Assembly: GCA_051294375.1 (NCBI GenBank)
Contig: CM119269.1
Coordinates: 15,387,918-15,451,917, forward strand
Reading direction: 5' to 3'
Length of the DNA stretch: 64,000 nt
Source: Paraspadella gotoi
Lineage: Eukaryota; Chaetognatha
In this document: piece after piece, positions 1 through 19,500 of the stretch
How the letters are laid out: each line of letters starts with the position of its first letter
Position numbering within the stretch: the first letter of the stretch is position 1
Notes under the pieces: model-generated
What the model saw: the letters and a program-made list of their open reading frames with translations, nothing else
Database searches by the model: none
Told to the model about the DNA's origin: nothing
Translations under genes and position numbers: made by a program

Positions 1-435
1 GTTTATATATCAATGTTCTCTATTCAAATTTTGATCCGCAACCTTCACTACGCCTTATTGAACAGTGAACAGATTCTGACAGAAAAGTTGTTACAGTACT
101 TAGAGTTAAGAGATAGCCTTTCTAAGCATCAGTTCGATCTAAGTAATTCAATGAAACACTGACCTTTGAATACATAATTTAGTTATTACTTAATGATAGA
201 AGGATTCGATCTTTTTTTCGGAAAACAAAGTTCGCACGTATTGGATTTAATTAGTAGCAGTCTGTTATTACAAACCTCGAAGAAAAATGCAAAATACGTT
301 AAATCTCATTAAAAACAAAAACAGCACCTTTCACACTTGGAAAATATACTGACACTTCAGCGAAAGCTAATACTGACTACCCAATTTCCATTGAATGAAG
401 ATTTTGTCACTCATCGCGTCTCCAAAAAAAAAAAA

Positions 436-804
436 ATGATTCCCTTCTTGACTTTTCGAAATTTCTTTCATAGCCCAACCCCAACAATGCCGACTAACCA
501 CAGAAAATGGATATGTCCCGATTGCGAATGGGTTAACAACACAGGCGCTAATCCAAAGTGCGACATGTGTCCCTTCAAAATCGACGCTGCTAAAGGTAAA
601 TAAACAAGAATCTAGTTAAATCTAGTAGAATGAGCTGGTTTAAACTGTTCCAAGTAAATCCAAATCATTTTTTTCCCTTATTTTATAGGGAAGCAAGTTA
701 CAATAATTCACGAGAAAAAGGATTGGAGATGCGGAAAATGTAACTGGTTAAACACAGAAGAACAGAAAAGGTGCGGGATATGTTACAATGCCAAAACTGC
801 ATAA
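436..804 (+). CDS. Small protein with two RanBP2-type zinc fingers
   Basis: Two exons, 436 (or 487)..595 and 689..804; intron 596..688 is GT...AG with a pyrimidine-rich acceptor and phase 1. Each exon encodes one RanBP2-type zinc ribbon of the form W-x-C-x2-C-x3-N-x6-C-x2-C: the first around WICPDCEWVNN, the second around WRCGKCNWLNT. One finger per exon suggests exon duplication. The protein is about 74 aa from the ATG at 487, which has A at -3, or 91 aa from the ATG at 436; the sequence does not decide. This finger class binds single-stranded RNA or ubiquitin in known families; which applies here cannot be told. Nothing else is in the protein, so it may be the end of a longer gene whose other exons lie upstream of the window. 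Confidence 0.7.
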
Positions 805-1122
805 AGAAGACAATATTAAGTATTCTGGTAACAATAATGGAAGATAATATAATTATAGAGAGATGAGTAAGATAGATGCTTCATTTTGTTTTTTAAAGGA
901 AATTTTATCAAGCATGTTAATGATTTAATCATCCGTTAAAAATGTTGAAAAATTATCATTAAATGGTATTACATTAAAATATTTAATTTAATAACATTGT
1001 ACAATGTACATGTATAATGTTGTCTTTTTTCGGAAAGTAAGAAAAATTTGTATATAATTCTTTTCTAGCTACTCACATATCCTAATAATTACCCTTCACA
1101 CTTTAAAAATTAAATATCATAA

Positions 1123-1288
1123 GGAAAAAGTTTAAATTGTGATTCAGCAACGAATTTATTTAATAATAAACGGACATGTTTCGGTTCGGTTTACGAACCT
1201 TCTTCAGTTCAGCGCAGTTAAGGACAGTGAAACATGTCCGTTTATTATTAAATAAATTCATTGCTGAATCACAATTTAAACTTTTTCC
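1123..1288. repeat. Snap-back hairpin element (MITE-like), 60-bp arms
   Basis: Bases 1123-1182 and 1229-1288 are reverse complements over 60 bp with one mismatch, around a 46-base loop. The loop contains two short inverted words (gttcg/cgaac) and a TTCTTCAG stretch. A related element lies at 35117-35243, where the central part again has ATGTTTCG...TCTTCA. No coding potential. Most likely a non-autonomous palindromic transposon family; no clear target-site duplication was found. Confidence 0.75.
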
Positions 1289-3559
1289 ATATGTCCCAAA
1301 CGCAACGAAAAATAAAGGAAATTATAACAAATTAAATATCTAAAAGTGAAAGAACTGACGAATTCCCAGAAAGCCTAATTAAAAGTTTGATTTAATAAAT
1401 CTACAAATAGCGATACAAGTTTGCAGTTTACCTACAAATTGTTAGATGTTAAAGTTACGGTTTTTCATTCTTAGTAAAAACTAGATAGTATCTTTCGCTT
1501 ATCTTTCCACTTTTTCTCCATAACTTTAGATAGAATTGATAGAATTGTATCGACTATCGACGATAGCATCGTGTACCCGTTCCCTGTCGATGTTCTTTTT
1601 TGACCTCGTCTTGCCAAAAGATAGCAGTATTTTCCGACAACAAAAAATGAAGTAATAATTAAATAAAAGAACATATAATCAAAATTGTTCCTGATCTTTA
1701 AAAAATTGCGGTTTAATTTTCAAAAAGTGTTCTGTACAATCGTAAAACTGTCTTCTATTTCAAAATTCAGTTGTGTAACATACATCGGGAAAGGGGAACC
1801 TAAATAAAAGGACGTAACTGTCAGGTGAGACCATTGCCAATTTCAGATTTTTTCAAGATCCTCACATGAAGTGATTACCAACTATTTAACCCAATTCTTC
1901 AGAAAATTAGTTCAAAATTTTATTCAGTATTTGCATAATAACGCTAATATGGGTGAGTAATAGTGACTGTAGCTGTAACGCCTTTTGTTTAAGAGAAATG
2001 ATCATGTTTTGTTTTTATTTTGAAAAAAAAACAATTGTTACTTAAAACAAAAGACTGCGTGGTCCGAGAATATTAAATCTTACCCGTTAAAAAGATCATA
2101 AGTATATAACTGATACTGAAACTGTGAAAGGATAAGATTTTGATTTACTCCATAAGTAAAAATGGTCCCCGGCAGTGCTCTCCGCTCTCCGAAAGTAAGC
2201 TGAATAATGAATGTAAACAAAAAATGATATCGGATACGTAAAACTATGTATTCAGTATTGTCGTAGACATGAAAACTCAACAATCGTCATTCACTTTTGG
2301 AGCTGGATGGGACTTCAGTCACTTCTGCTTTTCCGTTTTTCGTTTGTAACATTCCGTGGTTTTATATTGTTATGTAAATTATACATTTAATATGTATATT
2401 TATTAATGTTTTATCAAGAAGATAGTATCCTGACTCAATTTATATTGAAATTTTGGCTCTACCGATCTCGGAGCTTCATTACGGTTTCTTTTAAGTTTAC
2501 AATTTATTTAGAGTTAATGAATTTGTAAATGGCACATGAGCCATATATGTAACAATGAATGAATGAATGAAGTATGATACAATTGATAAATATACAAAGG
2601 GAATGAATATAATAAGAGAAAATTAATTAGGTCAAATTTGGACAACGGCATGTATATTGGATTTATTGTCCTTCATCATATTATTAAATTAAATAAGGAG
2701 ACGCACCGTTCCCCTCTCAATGACAAATTGTCGAAAAATCTTATTAAGGATTGATTGCCCTTAAATGAATCAACCGGCAGAGTATCTGAGTATAAACTTC
2801 TGTTTTGCATTTTATAAACTCAAGAATCTAGACTTAGCCGACACACAGATTAAGGTTTAAGACCCCGAATAATGATTTGTTCCTCCTCCTCGGAGTCTGA
2901 GGTGAGTTTCTTCGATCCGTCGCTCCGTCGGGTTCGCAATCTCGTTTCGGAATCGACCCAGGAAAAAAAAGTGGGATCCTTTCCTTGGACGCCGATTTGG
3001 ATTTTATTCAACTTCGTGCCGCTTCTCGGTCTCTCTCCAATTTATAACATTCATAAGGAATCGAATTCGTTTCGTTTTTCGGCATTTTTCGATTTTTCAT
3101 CTTAATATTTTTGGCATCAGTTGTTAAACAATAGTGGTTTTCTGGGACTATACAATAAAAAGATTTTTTTCCAGTTTGACCCACAAGCAAATTTTAACTT
3201 TTAAATTTGTAAGAATAATTTCAATTTTTGGTTTTGAGAGGACAGTGGCCTCAACCGTGTCGAGTGCCAAGTTTTCTTTTGTAGCGGTTTGTTTACCGAA
3301 TGTTCCCTGGTAACGCTCCGCAGGGGCTGTCAAAATCGCAATTCTATTATAGTCTATACGATCTTTCCGTAGACAGAAAGTTGGCTTCCCTAGTAGTTTC
3401 CATCCAAGCTGTGCAAACTTTTCCCCGCGTCCCGGGGATTTTTTTCGCTTTGTATAGAAGATAAAAGATTAAGATTTTATTCTTCCTCAGTCTGAAAATA
3501 TTCTGTCTAGACTATCGACAACACCCAGCGGTTAAAGGCGCCGGCGAATCTAAACGAAA
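1289..3559. other. Intergenic region upstream of GFAT
   Basis: AT-rich, without a convincing gene. The only stretch that stands out is 2872-3000, more GC-rich, with ATG at 2872 and a good GTGAGT donor at about 2902; this could be a 5' untranslated or alternative first exon of the GFAT gene, but I could not link it by frame. The segment 3230-3480 next to the GFAT start is the probable promoter. Confidence 0.4.
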
Positions 3560-8875
<5,316 letters not shown>

Positions 8876-9616
8876 TGACCTGCTGGATGACTCTGAATGG
8901 TCATTCTTTTTATGAATTAAACGTAAACTTAAATTTAAGAAAATTAATTTGTGCTCATCTAGTCGAATCTCACGTGGTTCTGTTGTCAGAAAACAGACCA
9001 GTTTTTATCTATTTTTTATAATCAGTATAATTATTTAATTTACATTCCAACTCTTTTTATTCTCTTTGCCTTAGTCAATAATGGGGGTTGCTACGTTAAA
9101 CTTGTCCCATGATTATGAAACGTTTTTAATTATTTAAATGGGTTATAAAAAGTCTATCTAGTCCTAAAGCAAAAAAAATAAAAAATTCATTGTCATGTGG
9201 CAATTTAAAATTAGTGCCCTGATGTTTTACTTGGATTAGTAGCATTCAAGTTTTTTCTGTTTATAAAAGAATTTCTTTTATTTTTAATTATTTTTTATTA
9301 TTATTATCTGGAAGGTTTTTGCTTTGTCTGCCAAGATACCGATCATTGTAACGATTGTTTTATAGAGGAGCTTAGCAGCCTTGTTGACTTTCTTGTCACA
9401 GCCTCAATACATCATTTATGTGATAAAACTGTCCTTTTTTAGAAGCTATATTAATGCTAAAACTTTTCATGTATGTTTTGATATAAAAAAACGCGTGATT
9501 TTTTAATACACATTTTTAGAAATTACTCATTTACTTATTTCGCATAATTTCAAGTTGACAATCGAAAAAAATTCGAGTTTTTAAAAAGAGATACACAAGT
9601 AAACGAGTATTATGAT
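8876..9616. other. Convergent 3' intergenic region, GFAT / AK9
   Basis: Very AT-rich sequence between the GFAT stop (+) and the AK9 stop (minus). It must hold both 3' untranslated regions. I see no other gene. Confidence 0.6.
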
Positions 9617-12600
9617 TTAAAATTGTTCTTTTAACCAAAGCGCAGAACCGACAGCTTTCAGATTTCGCAGTCCAATGAATGTCTCCATTTTAGAATCAAA
9701 TTCAATAGGACGCTGCTGCGGTGCGGTGTAGAACGGAGCCATGTTGGTTCCTGAGTAAGAAAAGCACAAAATTTCAGCATATTTTTGTACGCAGGAAACG
9801 TTCGAAATTCGTTGGTTAGACTTTGTACGTTCTTCCACCGACTGTAAATAGGGGTAGCCCCACTCAATGGGGTGAGAATGATAACGTGCTCAAACGAAAA
9901 TTTATACATTTTAAAGTAAACTTTTAATGGACAAAACATTCTTATATGGCTCAATACACAATTATTTTTTTTAATATTTATATATAGGAAAGGCCAAAAA
10001 TTTTTTTTTGAATTTTAAAATTATAAGACCAGATTCAGATAGCTCATAAAAAGCGGTCTACACAAAGTATAATTCTTTTTTAAATATTTTTATGATAAGT
10101 GTGTCAAAAATAAGAAAAACCGTAAAAAAACATCAATCATCATCTTTCGATGATTTTATCAGTTTTTTTATATTTCCACTTAGAAAACGTAGGAATTTTT
10201 AAAAGCTATAATTATATTTCTTGTTTAACTTTTTCTGCTCTATTAAAATCCATCAAAAAGTTTCAATGTTTAAAAAAAAAATTTTAAATTTTTTAATGCA
10301 TTAATCAAGACGTATAATGTAAATTTTTTTGAAAATGATTGCTTAAATATTTAGTCAAGACAACTAAAAAACTTTGCTAATAGTCGAAATTTTATATAAT
10401 CTCCGGACTTGGTCCCTACTGTAAAATGAAGTTATCGTTAATTCGGATATCCAATATATCAAGTTACTAATATATTTTCTACCATTCCAAGTTATGATAA
10501 ATTTCAATAATTTGTATTTCTGTGACTCACCTAAGTAGGATATAATTTCACAAGTTTCTTCAAATTGGGCCAGTTTTCTTTTGTACTTGTTTCTTACGTA
10601 CTCGGTGCTACGAGGATTAAATGCTGCAAAAAACAAGGTAATTAAACGTTGTGGGTAAAAAATGGTTATTCATTTTGCTCGCATACACTCGTATTAGTAG
10701 TGACCTTCAAATATACCTTTTAAGTGGAAAGCAACGTAGAGCAACGCTGATCGCGCTGGCGAGAGAAAGGGATACTTGGGTTTAAAATTCCCGGTTGCGG
10801 TCAATGCCTTAATCACCGCTGTTGCAACTGTCTGTTCCATATAACCCAGCATGGGTAAACCTGCCATAAAAGGTGTTCTCCGCTTATAAAATCTTTTTTT
10901 CTTCTACTTCTTTTCAAATTATCGTTTCTACAGGGACTTCAATCAAAAACTTGTAATATAATCAAAACGAAGAGTAATCGGGTTATAAATTCTTTTTTAT
11001 ATTAATAAAAAAAATATTTGACTGGTTTAATTTTACTTTCGCCGACCGCGGTTTTGACGTCTTTCAAAAAATTAGTTTTTATTTTCGCCGACCGGGGTTA
11101 GGGAAGGGTTAAAGTTTAGGGGTGGTTTAGGGTTAAGAGGGCTTAGGTTTAGCGTAATTAGGTAATATTATTTTTACCTTTTTTTAAAAAAAATAAATAT
11201 TTTAAAATATTTTTTAAAAACCATTAAAAATATGGTTGTGAAAAAACCATTTAAAAATTTTCACATTTTCTATGGAGAGTACTATGTATAAATATGGGCG
11301 TATGCGAAAATTGAAAAATTAAAATTAAATTTTTTTTATTTAAAAATGTTCACAGGTACAAGCCTGTTCGTGATCTACTATTCGAATTTTGATTCTATTT
11401 GATTTTAATATTTTTGCTACGCTTTACTGTACAGTGTACAATCCACACACCTGAAACATGCAAAGGCTCCAGCTTTTTGGGCGGTAATTTCCTTGGCATC
11501 GTCAGGTTAAAGTAGAGATAAGGCTTCCGCATGAATTTGACGCGTTCTTTCTCAGACCGGAAGTACCAAAATTTTCCACGGTACTGCACGACGAGACGGG
11601 GGTCACCGTCAACAATTGCCTCGTACCGGAGTCGACCATCCCGGTAAGTGACGGGGCAGTAGCCAAGTATCTCCGGCTAAAAAATCATTTGACGCCGGAT
11701 GAGGATAAATAGTAGGAAACAAAAGGGAGAAAATCAGATAGGGGAACAGTATTGGAAACTGACCTGCGCCGGGTGCTGTTCCTTGACCCAATCGGCATCG
11801 CGCTTTATCGGCAGATAGTCGGGGTCTTCAGGCAGGCGCCGCGGCGCCAACGGCGGCAGGTACTCCTCGGTCCTCTCCAAGAACGTAGCCAACTCCGCCT
11901 CCCCACTCGTCTTGTAATAGACCCCTAAGAGGTGTTTCGTTTTAATTCCGCAATGCTTTCAAATTTGACCAATTTTTTCCCCTCCCTCTTTGCGTGATTT
12001 TTGTTTAATTTTTTTGGGGGTTGGGTTATCATTTTCTTTTTTCCTTGCCTCTGTATTCTACGGCATATTTGAGGTTGTCTTCCTCGGAGCCATCTACGAA
12101 TTCACCCTCGTCCGCCAACGCCACTGGACAGTACTCGCGAAATATGCCGAGTCGGGATCGGAACTCGGCCGGACGAACGCAAAGGTGAACCAAGGACGCC
12201 GCAAGCCCTAGAAAGAGAACGAATTAACTGTTGGGGGGAACTTGTCCCAAAGACGCAATTCAATTTCTCGGCCCCGCCCCCCTTAGGAAGTCCAATAATC
12301 AACCTTGTTTAACGCGAAAGATATACTCCTGGATCTGCCTGACGACGACATAGCATTCTTCCAAGGCATGATGCCGCACCCACCACTTTGACCGTGCCCC
12401 GTCCAACGGAGACCAGTTCGCCTCCTCGGACCGGAAAAAGTTGCGAATGGCATCTTGGAAGCGAAAGAGAAAAAACGGGTATACGTTAATCGCGTCTCTC
12501 CTTATACGGATCTCGCTGGACTTACCAATGTTACTGAGATAAGCTTCTCTTTTGTATTTGAGTATTGGTGTACTATCGTGTTTGATGAATTCGGGTCGTT

Positions 12601-15562
12601 CGGGCATAACTGCCGTAATAATATCTGATAATCCGGGGGAAAAAAAAGAAAAAACAGTGGGAACACATTTTTTCAAACTGACTACTAAATCTTTCAAATA
12701 CACCTGTGCTAAAGACGACGTTGTTGTTGTTGACGTTGTCGTCTTCATCGTCCGTAAGGAAAGAGAGTATAGACGTCTTAATCGAACCGAGGGACGCCTC
12801 GCTCGAGTATTCCAATGAAGTCGTCCACGCTTTGCCAAAGTCGGTCAGTCTATCCCGAAGACCCCTAGTCAACATTTCCTATCGATCGGATGGGAAAGGA
12901 GAGTTAAAACAGGGATTAAGTAAACCATTATCTTTGACACAGCATTTTTTGAAATTTTCTTAATAGTTATAGTCTATAGTTATAGTTATATTTTTTTTCT
13001 GCATTTTTTTGATTTTTGTGAAATGAGTCTTTTTTTTTACCCGATCGCCCATTTCAAGCTCGATGACTTTCAATGGGATGATGGCTTCATCGTCCATGAG
13101 TTTCATTTGATTTTCGGTCATGGGATAACTGTCGAGGACCCAGCTATTGTTGAAACCCAAGAAAAAATACAAAAAATTAAAATTAAAATATAAAAATGGA
13201 ACCAATTAAAAATGACTCACCCTCTGGACTGAAACCTTTCTTCGAGTAAATAAACGTCAAGAGCTTCGACTGCCAAATCGTCTGGCACCGTGAGTCCCTA
13301 GAAGAAAATCGGAGCCAATACACAGATTTCGTTCTTAAATTTAAAATTGTTTAATGTCAACCTACTACGAAAATTAATTAAGCGAATTTGTTTTCACAAG
13401 GTAAACATACAGGGTTGGGATTCAAAACTTAGATTTCAATGACAAATAATAGGAATAACAACTATTTTAAGTCGGGAAAACATGCACTCAAGCCGAGTCA
13501 ATTAGAGTCATTTCTAAGGTATGTATTTTATAAGGTTTATATTTATGATGTATAGGAATGAGTTTATGAGAGAGAGAGAGAGAGAGATTTCTGGGTTTCC
13601 AGGTTTTGATGGAAAAGTTATCACTCAGTGATTCACCTGATGGAGGAAGTGCCTGATCCGTGCGGTGAGGTCAACTTTCGGTTGCGTATCGAGGAGATCC
13701 CGCAAGGAGTCCCCGACCGATACTCGGGGCACGCCGTGTACCTCCGCAACATGATTCGCCACTAAAGACGAGTTTTGTAAAAGACGATATCAGCTTTGGC
13801 GACATTAACTTTTTTAGCCATTCTCTATATTTTCCTGCTCGGTTTTTTTACTCACGCGTCGTCTTTCCCGACTTGGGCGGTCCCAATATGGCCAGCTTGA
13901 GCGGGACGGCCGGCTTGGGGGCGACCTGGCGAACGAAGAGTACAGGGTTGTCGGCGAAGCGATCTCGCGCCTCAACCGACGACAGGAAGTAGACGTGAGA
14001 CCGGAAGAGCAGCGGGAAGGCGGGACCCGGCGCCGGTACTAGGCAAGCACCATCGTAGAGCTAACCGTCAAAAATCAAAATGTACAAAACAAAACCAAAC
14101 TAATTATCTCTTATTGGATCTTACCTGCACCGGGCACCAAACCCCGAATCGGCTGGCCTTCCGGTATCCGGCTACGACGAGTCGCCGGGCTAATTCCGCT
14201 CTCAGCGGGTAGCACCGATCGAAGACGCTCGCTCGATGCTCCGTCAGCGGTCGCAGCCTCTTCCTCATGACGTATCGGACTATATGGGGTTGCCTGGCAC
14301 CGTCAACTTCCAAGCAAGGTATCCAGTAGTCCTCCGACAGGTTTTTCTGCACTTCCTCCATCCGGGTCATCTCGCCCTCGTACCACTCGGAGATCTTCAT
14401 ACTGAGGAAAGGGAGTATTGACTTATGTCAGAGTTCGGTGGGTCTAAGAGGGCAAGATTCTTTCTCCGACCAGAATTTTTCGTGAGCGTCCTCTGGACTC
14501 TCCTCCTCTTCTTCCTCCTCCTCGTCGTCGTCTCCTTCCTCCTCGATGAGTATCTGCTCGATCTCCTCCATCATTTCCTCTTCACTTCCTCCCTGAACGA
14601 GAATTATTTTTTTTGTAAATAAATTTTAAAAAATGGTAATGGATAATGTTGTTAGAAGACAGGTGTAGTTCCGTCTCGATACAATGAAATATCATTTAAT
14701 CATCTCATGCATAATGTTCAAATTTTAATTTTGAAGACAATTTTTTTATATCATTTTCGTTGAACATTTTTAACTTTTTTATTCAGAGAGAATATTCTCC
14801 GTTATCCAGTTAAATAAATTCCGCGATCGTTTTGTCGCATTTTCCGTCTAACGTGCAGAGTGATCTGAGATCCATTTTCCGTCAAAGACAGATAATTTTA
14901 TAGTCACCTCGTCGGCTTCGTCGTCGTCGTCCAAACCTCTGAGTCGCCGAACGGCTGACTTTTTCCTCTTAATTTTTAGATGGCAATAACATGATTATGA
15001 CAATGATGACAGTTAAAACAAAACAAAAAGACACATTCGAAACAAAAACTTAAAAAAATTCAATGAAAACCAGCGACGCCATCTTGCGAAATAGATGTTC
15101 TTTTCAAAATAGGAAGAAAAAAAATCTTAAAAGCATAAGGATCGTCGCAATTGCATAAGAAAAATCTGGATTGACGACAAATTTTGATACTAAAAAAAAA
15201 TCAAATTTGAGAAAAGAAAATTAATTTATAAACAGAAAGAAAATAAAGAAAAAAATAAATATAAAGAAAGAATAGAAAGAAAAGAAAGAATATAAAGGAA
15301 GGAAAGAAAAGAAAGGAAAGAAAGAATAGAAAGGAAAGAAGAATAAAAGAAAGAGAAGGAAAGAAAGAATAGAAAGGAAAGAAAGAATAGAAAGGAAATG
15401 AAAGAATAGGAAAGGAAAAAAAGAACAGAAAGGAAAGAAAGAATAGAAAGAAAGAAAGAATAGAAAGGAAAGAAAGAAAAATAAAAATAAAGAGAGAGTG
15501 ACGAGAAGAAAGAACGAAATAAAAACCCGATGTTGCGATAGCAAAATGATAACGAAGGAGAG

Positions 15563-15619
<57 letters not shown>

Positions 15620-16467
15620 AGCCAAATCGTTTTCGGACGAATCAGCAGCGTAGCAGCAGAGGCAGCCAGAAAAAAAGAAAGAAATCAAAATGCAGAAGCA
15701 GCAGGAGAAAAGAGAGAAAAAGAAAAAGACCCTGCAGAGCCAGCTGCAGACTAGTTTTCTTTTTCGATGAATCAGCCTGGGGAAAAGAGAGAGAGAGAGA
15801 GCTACATATAATTAAAAAAAAAAGAGAGAGAGAAGGAGACATGAAAAAAATTTGTTGGTTTTGATAAAACGTAAACAAAACATATTTAATAACTGTTCTC
15901 ACCCAATTTCAAGGACCTTGATGATGAGAAGCTGTATATAAATTTTCAGATTCATACACCCAAATTTAATCATAAAAAAGGCGATCGATAAGTTGGAACG
16001 CCGCCGAACGTCGACGACAACAACGACGACGCCTACGCCACTTATGCGCAAAAGCGTTACGAGATCGTCGCAAACGCAAAGCGATTACGACGATAAAAAA
16101 ACCTTTTTTGAAACCTCACCTTTTCCTCCTCATTTTTGGCGCGAAACTCCTCGATGAGTTCCTGTCTCCTCTTCTCTCTCTCCTCTTCCTGCTTCTTTTT
16201 CAGCTTCGCTTTCTCCTCCATTCTCTTCGCCCTCTTTTTGTCCATCTTAGCCTGCCACCTGGTGATAAGCATAATTACAATAGTTTATAGTGTACAATTA
16301 AATTTATTACTTAATAAATATACTTATTAAAATATAAATATACTACTTAATTAGTATAATTACTTACCGATCCATCATCGACGGCACAAGTCGAGCCAAA
16401 ACGTCTTTCTCCTCCACCTGAAGAACGATGGCGCAATCTGATAGAAGTAAAGAGAAAAATACAATAA

Positions 16468-16553
<86 letters not shown>

Positions 16554-19500
16554 ACACACACACACACACACCGGGATACAATCCTTTATCCGACAAAAAC
16601 TTGGCCTCATTGGAAGTGTTGGGAAATCCCTCGAGGATGAAGCCCCTGCTCCTGAAGGGCTCCTTCCTCCAGAGTGGAGAGATGACGTCTTCGAGTAGCT
16701 CCTCCGGCAATTCCGTCGAGCCCGTCGCGTCGGCCAAGTAGGCCAGAATCGCTAAAATGAAGACACATATTAGGATAATTATTATCAATTTGTAGATTAA
16801 TGAGACAATGTTTCTGATTTTAACTCACCATTCTCCGTCTCGTCCAGCTCGAAATCGACGGGAACGATGAGGCCCTCGTCCTCTTCGCCGTCGCCGGCTT
16901 CGTCGGGTCCGCGGCGGCGCCGGTCCGGACGGCGATACGGGGTCTTCGGATCTTGAACCACGGGGTCGGAAAATTTGACGGAGGGAACTTGACGAACGGG
17001 AATCGATTCGACGTCGTCTGCCGAAAGAAAAAAGACCAGCTGTGATCGTAGTGGAATTCCGAGAAACTATTTTTTATATATATAGCATCATAATAATTCA
17101 AGTAAAAATGTTTTTTTTTAAATTAGCTCAAATGTAATCACCGTCATCAATGACGACTTCTTCCTCTTCATCCGGACAAGCGCACTGAAGCGCCACCTTC
17201 ATCCCTTCCGGCAAATCCGTCGGCGGTTCCATCACCGGAGACGGCGGCAACTTCAAAGGAGGTTCCGGCACTTCCGGCGAAGAAGTGGTGGAGGCCTGGC
17301 CGGTTACGCGCTGGACCAATTCCTCGCCAGTCTCCACGTCGAGACCCACTTCCGGGATCTAGGAGCATAATATCGAGAAAACAACATAGAAATAAAAGAG
17401 AAAGAAATATTAAAAAAGAAGGAGAAAAATAAGTTGGTTCACTGGTGGATTTTCCGGCTCTTGAATCACTTCTTCCTCCTCTTCTTCCTTCTCCTCTTCC
17501 TCTTCTTCCTCGTCGTCATACTCTGGCCCGATTCGTTTCCCATGCTTCAGCAGAATCAACTCCATCAACTTTTCCTAAATTTCGCGGAGACGAGAAATGA
17601 GATTCGCACTAAATGCTGTAGCACAAGAAATAAAACTTGAGTCGAGACGAACCCGGAAAGAAAAATGAAAGATTCCTAATTTCCGAGATAAAGCTCGTCC
17701 GTGAGCCGTCTTCCCGCTTCCTGTTTCGAACATTAAGTATGTAGATAAAAGTATATGAAACCTTTTAAACAACAACAACGCTGCTAACCTTTGGGTCCGA
17801 GGAACAAGACTCTCAAGGGCGGGTATTTGAGGGGTTCGTCGCCTGTAAAAGATCGTTAACTCCCGAATCACCGGATGCAATGAAATGAGAAAAGATAACG
17901 AGACCTGCGACGTAGTCCTTGGGCGTCTTGATGAACTTCTCCCTCGCTTCGTCGGCGGAGAAGTAGTAGATCTTGTTGCGGTAGACGGCGGCCTTGTCGG
18001 GGTCGCCCGGCCACAACACGCCCGTCTCCTTCAGTGCCACCGGGCAAAAGTGTTTCGTGTCTCCAAGGAAACGCTTTCGCATCTTCGCCGCATCTTCGGG
18101 CTTAGAGAAAAAGAGAGCGGGCGTGGGTGGGGGAAAGACGAAATCGAAAGTGGGAAAGGTGAAAAATTAAAGATGGTTGAAAATGAGTGAAAACAAAACA
18201 TTTAATTCGCTTGCCACATACTCTTTTTGAAGAGATTTCTATTTTTTTTTTGGTTTTTAAATTTTTAAAAAATGTTTTCTTTTTCTCTATTTTACACACA
18301 CCTCAAGATTGTACGTGAGTGCGACCCAGTCGAAAACTTCTGGCGGGCCCTCTCCGCCTTCACCCTCGTCTTCTTCACTATCGTCATCATTGGAGCGACC
18401 GCCTCGGCCGCCTCCTTCCGCCAACAAGGCCGCAGCTTCATCGAGAGCATCCTGCGAAAGACCGTATAATTTATAATTTTATATTATTTAATATTTATTC
18501 CTTGAGCTGAATTATGTCTTATGTCAAGAGAACTCGCCTGTTCTAAATCCTCTTCCTCTTGATCGATATCTTGACCTTGAAATTCCCAGGCTCGGTGTTC
18601 ATATTTAACTTAAAACAGAGTTTAAATTAAAGGTTAATCATCCGGACAAATAATGGCCCGATTAATTAAATATAATATTAACATATCAGATAAAGAAAAG
18701 TCGGAAATAAAATTTATATAGTTTATTGCCACACGACAGGACAAATTACCGCCTGTTATTTGATAGTTTCAGAACTTCGAATCTGACTGTAGTCCGACAC
18801 TACACTACACTAAAATAGAATAAAATTAAATCTAGCCAATTTATGGTAAATATAATCGTAATTGTAACACTTTTTTTATTTTTGTGGAGTCTCAAAAAAA
18901 ATTATAGCCCAAATTACAGTGATATTTTAGGCATAGAATGTCTTTTTAAAAAAGATTTATCCTAGTAAATAAACAAGATTCTTTTCTTGGTTTTGATTTA
19001 AAAACCTTTCACTGACAAAATATAATTGTCATTTATTTGTCGTACTATCTTAAATCGACTGAATAAATTGATGCGGCCAACTCCGACCAATTATTCTCCT
19101 AAGGAAAGAAGAAAACCGGTTAAGAATCTCAACACGCAACCCAAAGCCAAATTTCAGATCAGTAAAAAATTTCGTTTCAGAACTACACAGCGGACTTGAC
19201 AACAGATGCGACAAAAACAGGAAAAATGGAAGGCAAAAGTTTAACAAAATGCGGAAACATTTTCGGTTTTCATCGCACCCTCAGCGCAATATTCGGATCA
19301 ATGTGCGTCTTGTGCTGGTCGTTCAACAACTCTCTCTTTCGAATTATTCCTTATGAGGCATCCGTCTTTCTTCTCTCAAACATGGTGTACACTTTAGTTG
19401 CTTTTGCGCCTTGGACAATAATGAAGCGGACAAAATGGACACAAGGGTATGATAAATGCATAGCGCCTTAAATTATTATACCTTTTTAAACTCATTTTAC

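Noticed and set aside
12573-12875. Separate small genes along 10-36 kb on the minus strand
   Set aside because: All candidate exons join in phase into one AK9 frame whose order matches the human protein.
15221-15688. 155-codon minus-strand ORF of Ser/Leu/Phe
   Set aside because: Translation of the purine-rich repeat tract.
16347-16788. ORFs with long Arg-Glu runs
   Set aside because: Translation of the (CT)n/(GA)n microsatellite joined to real AK9 exons.
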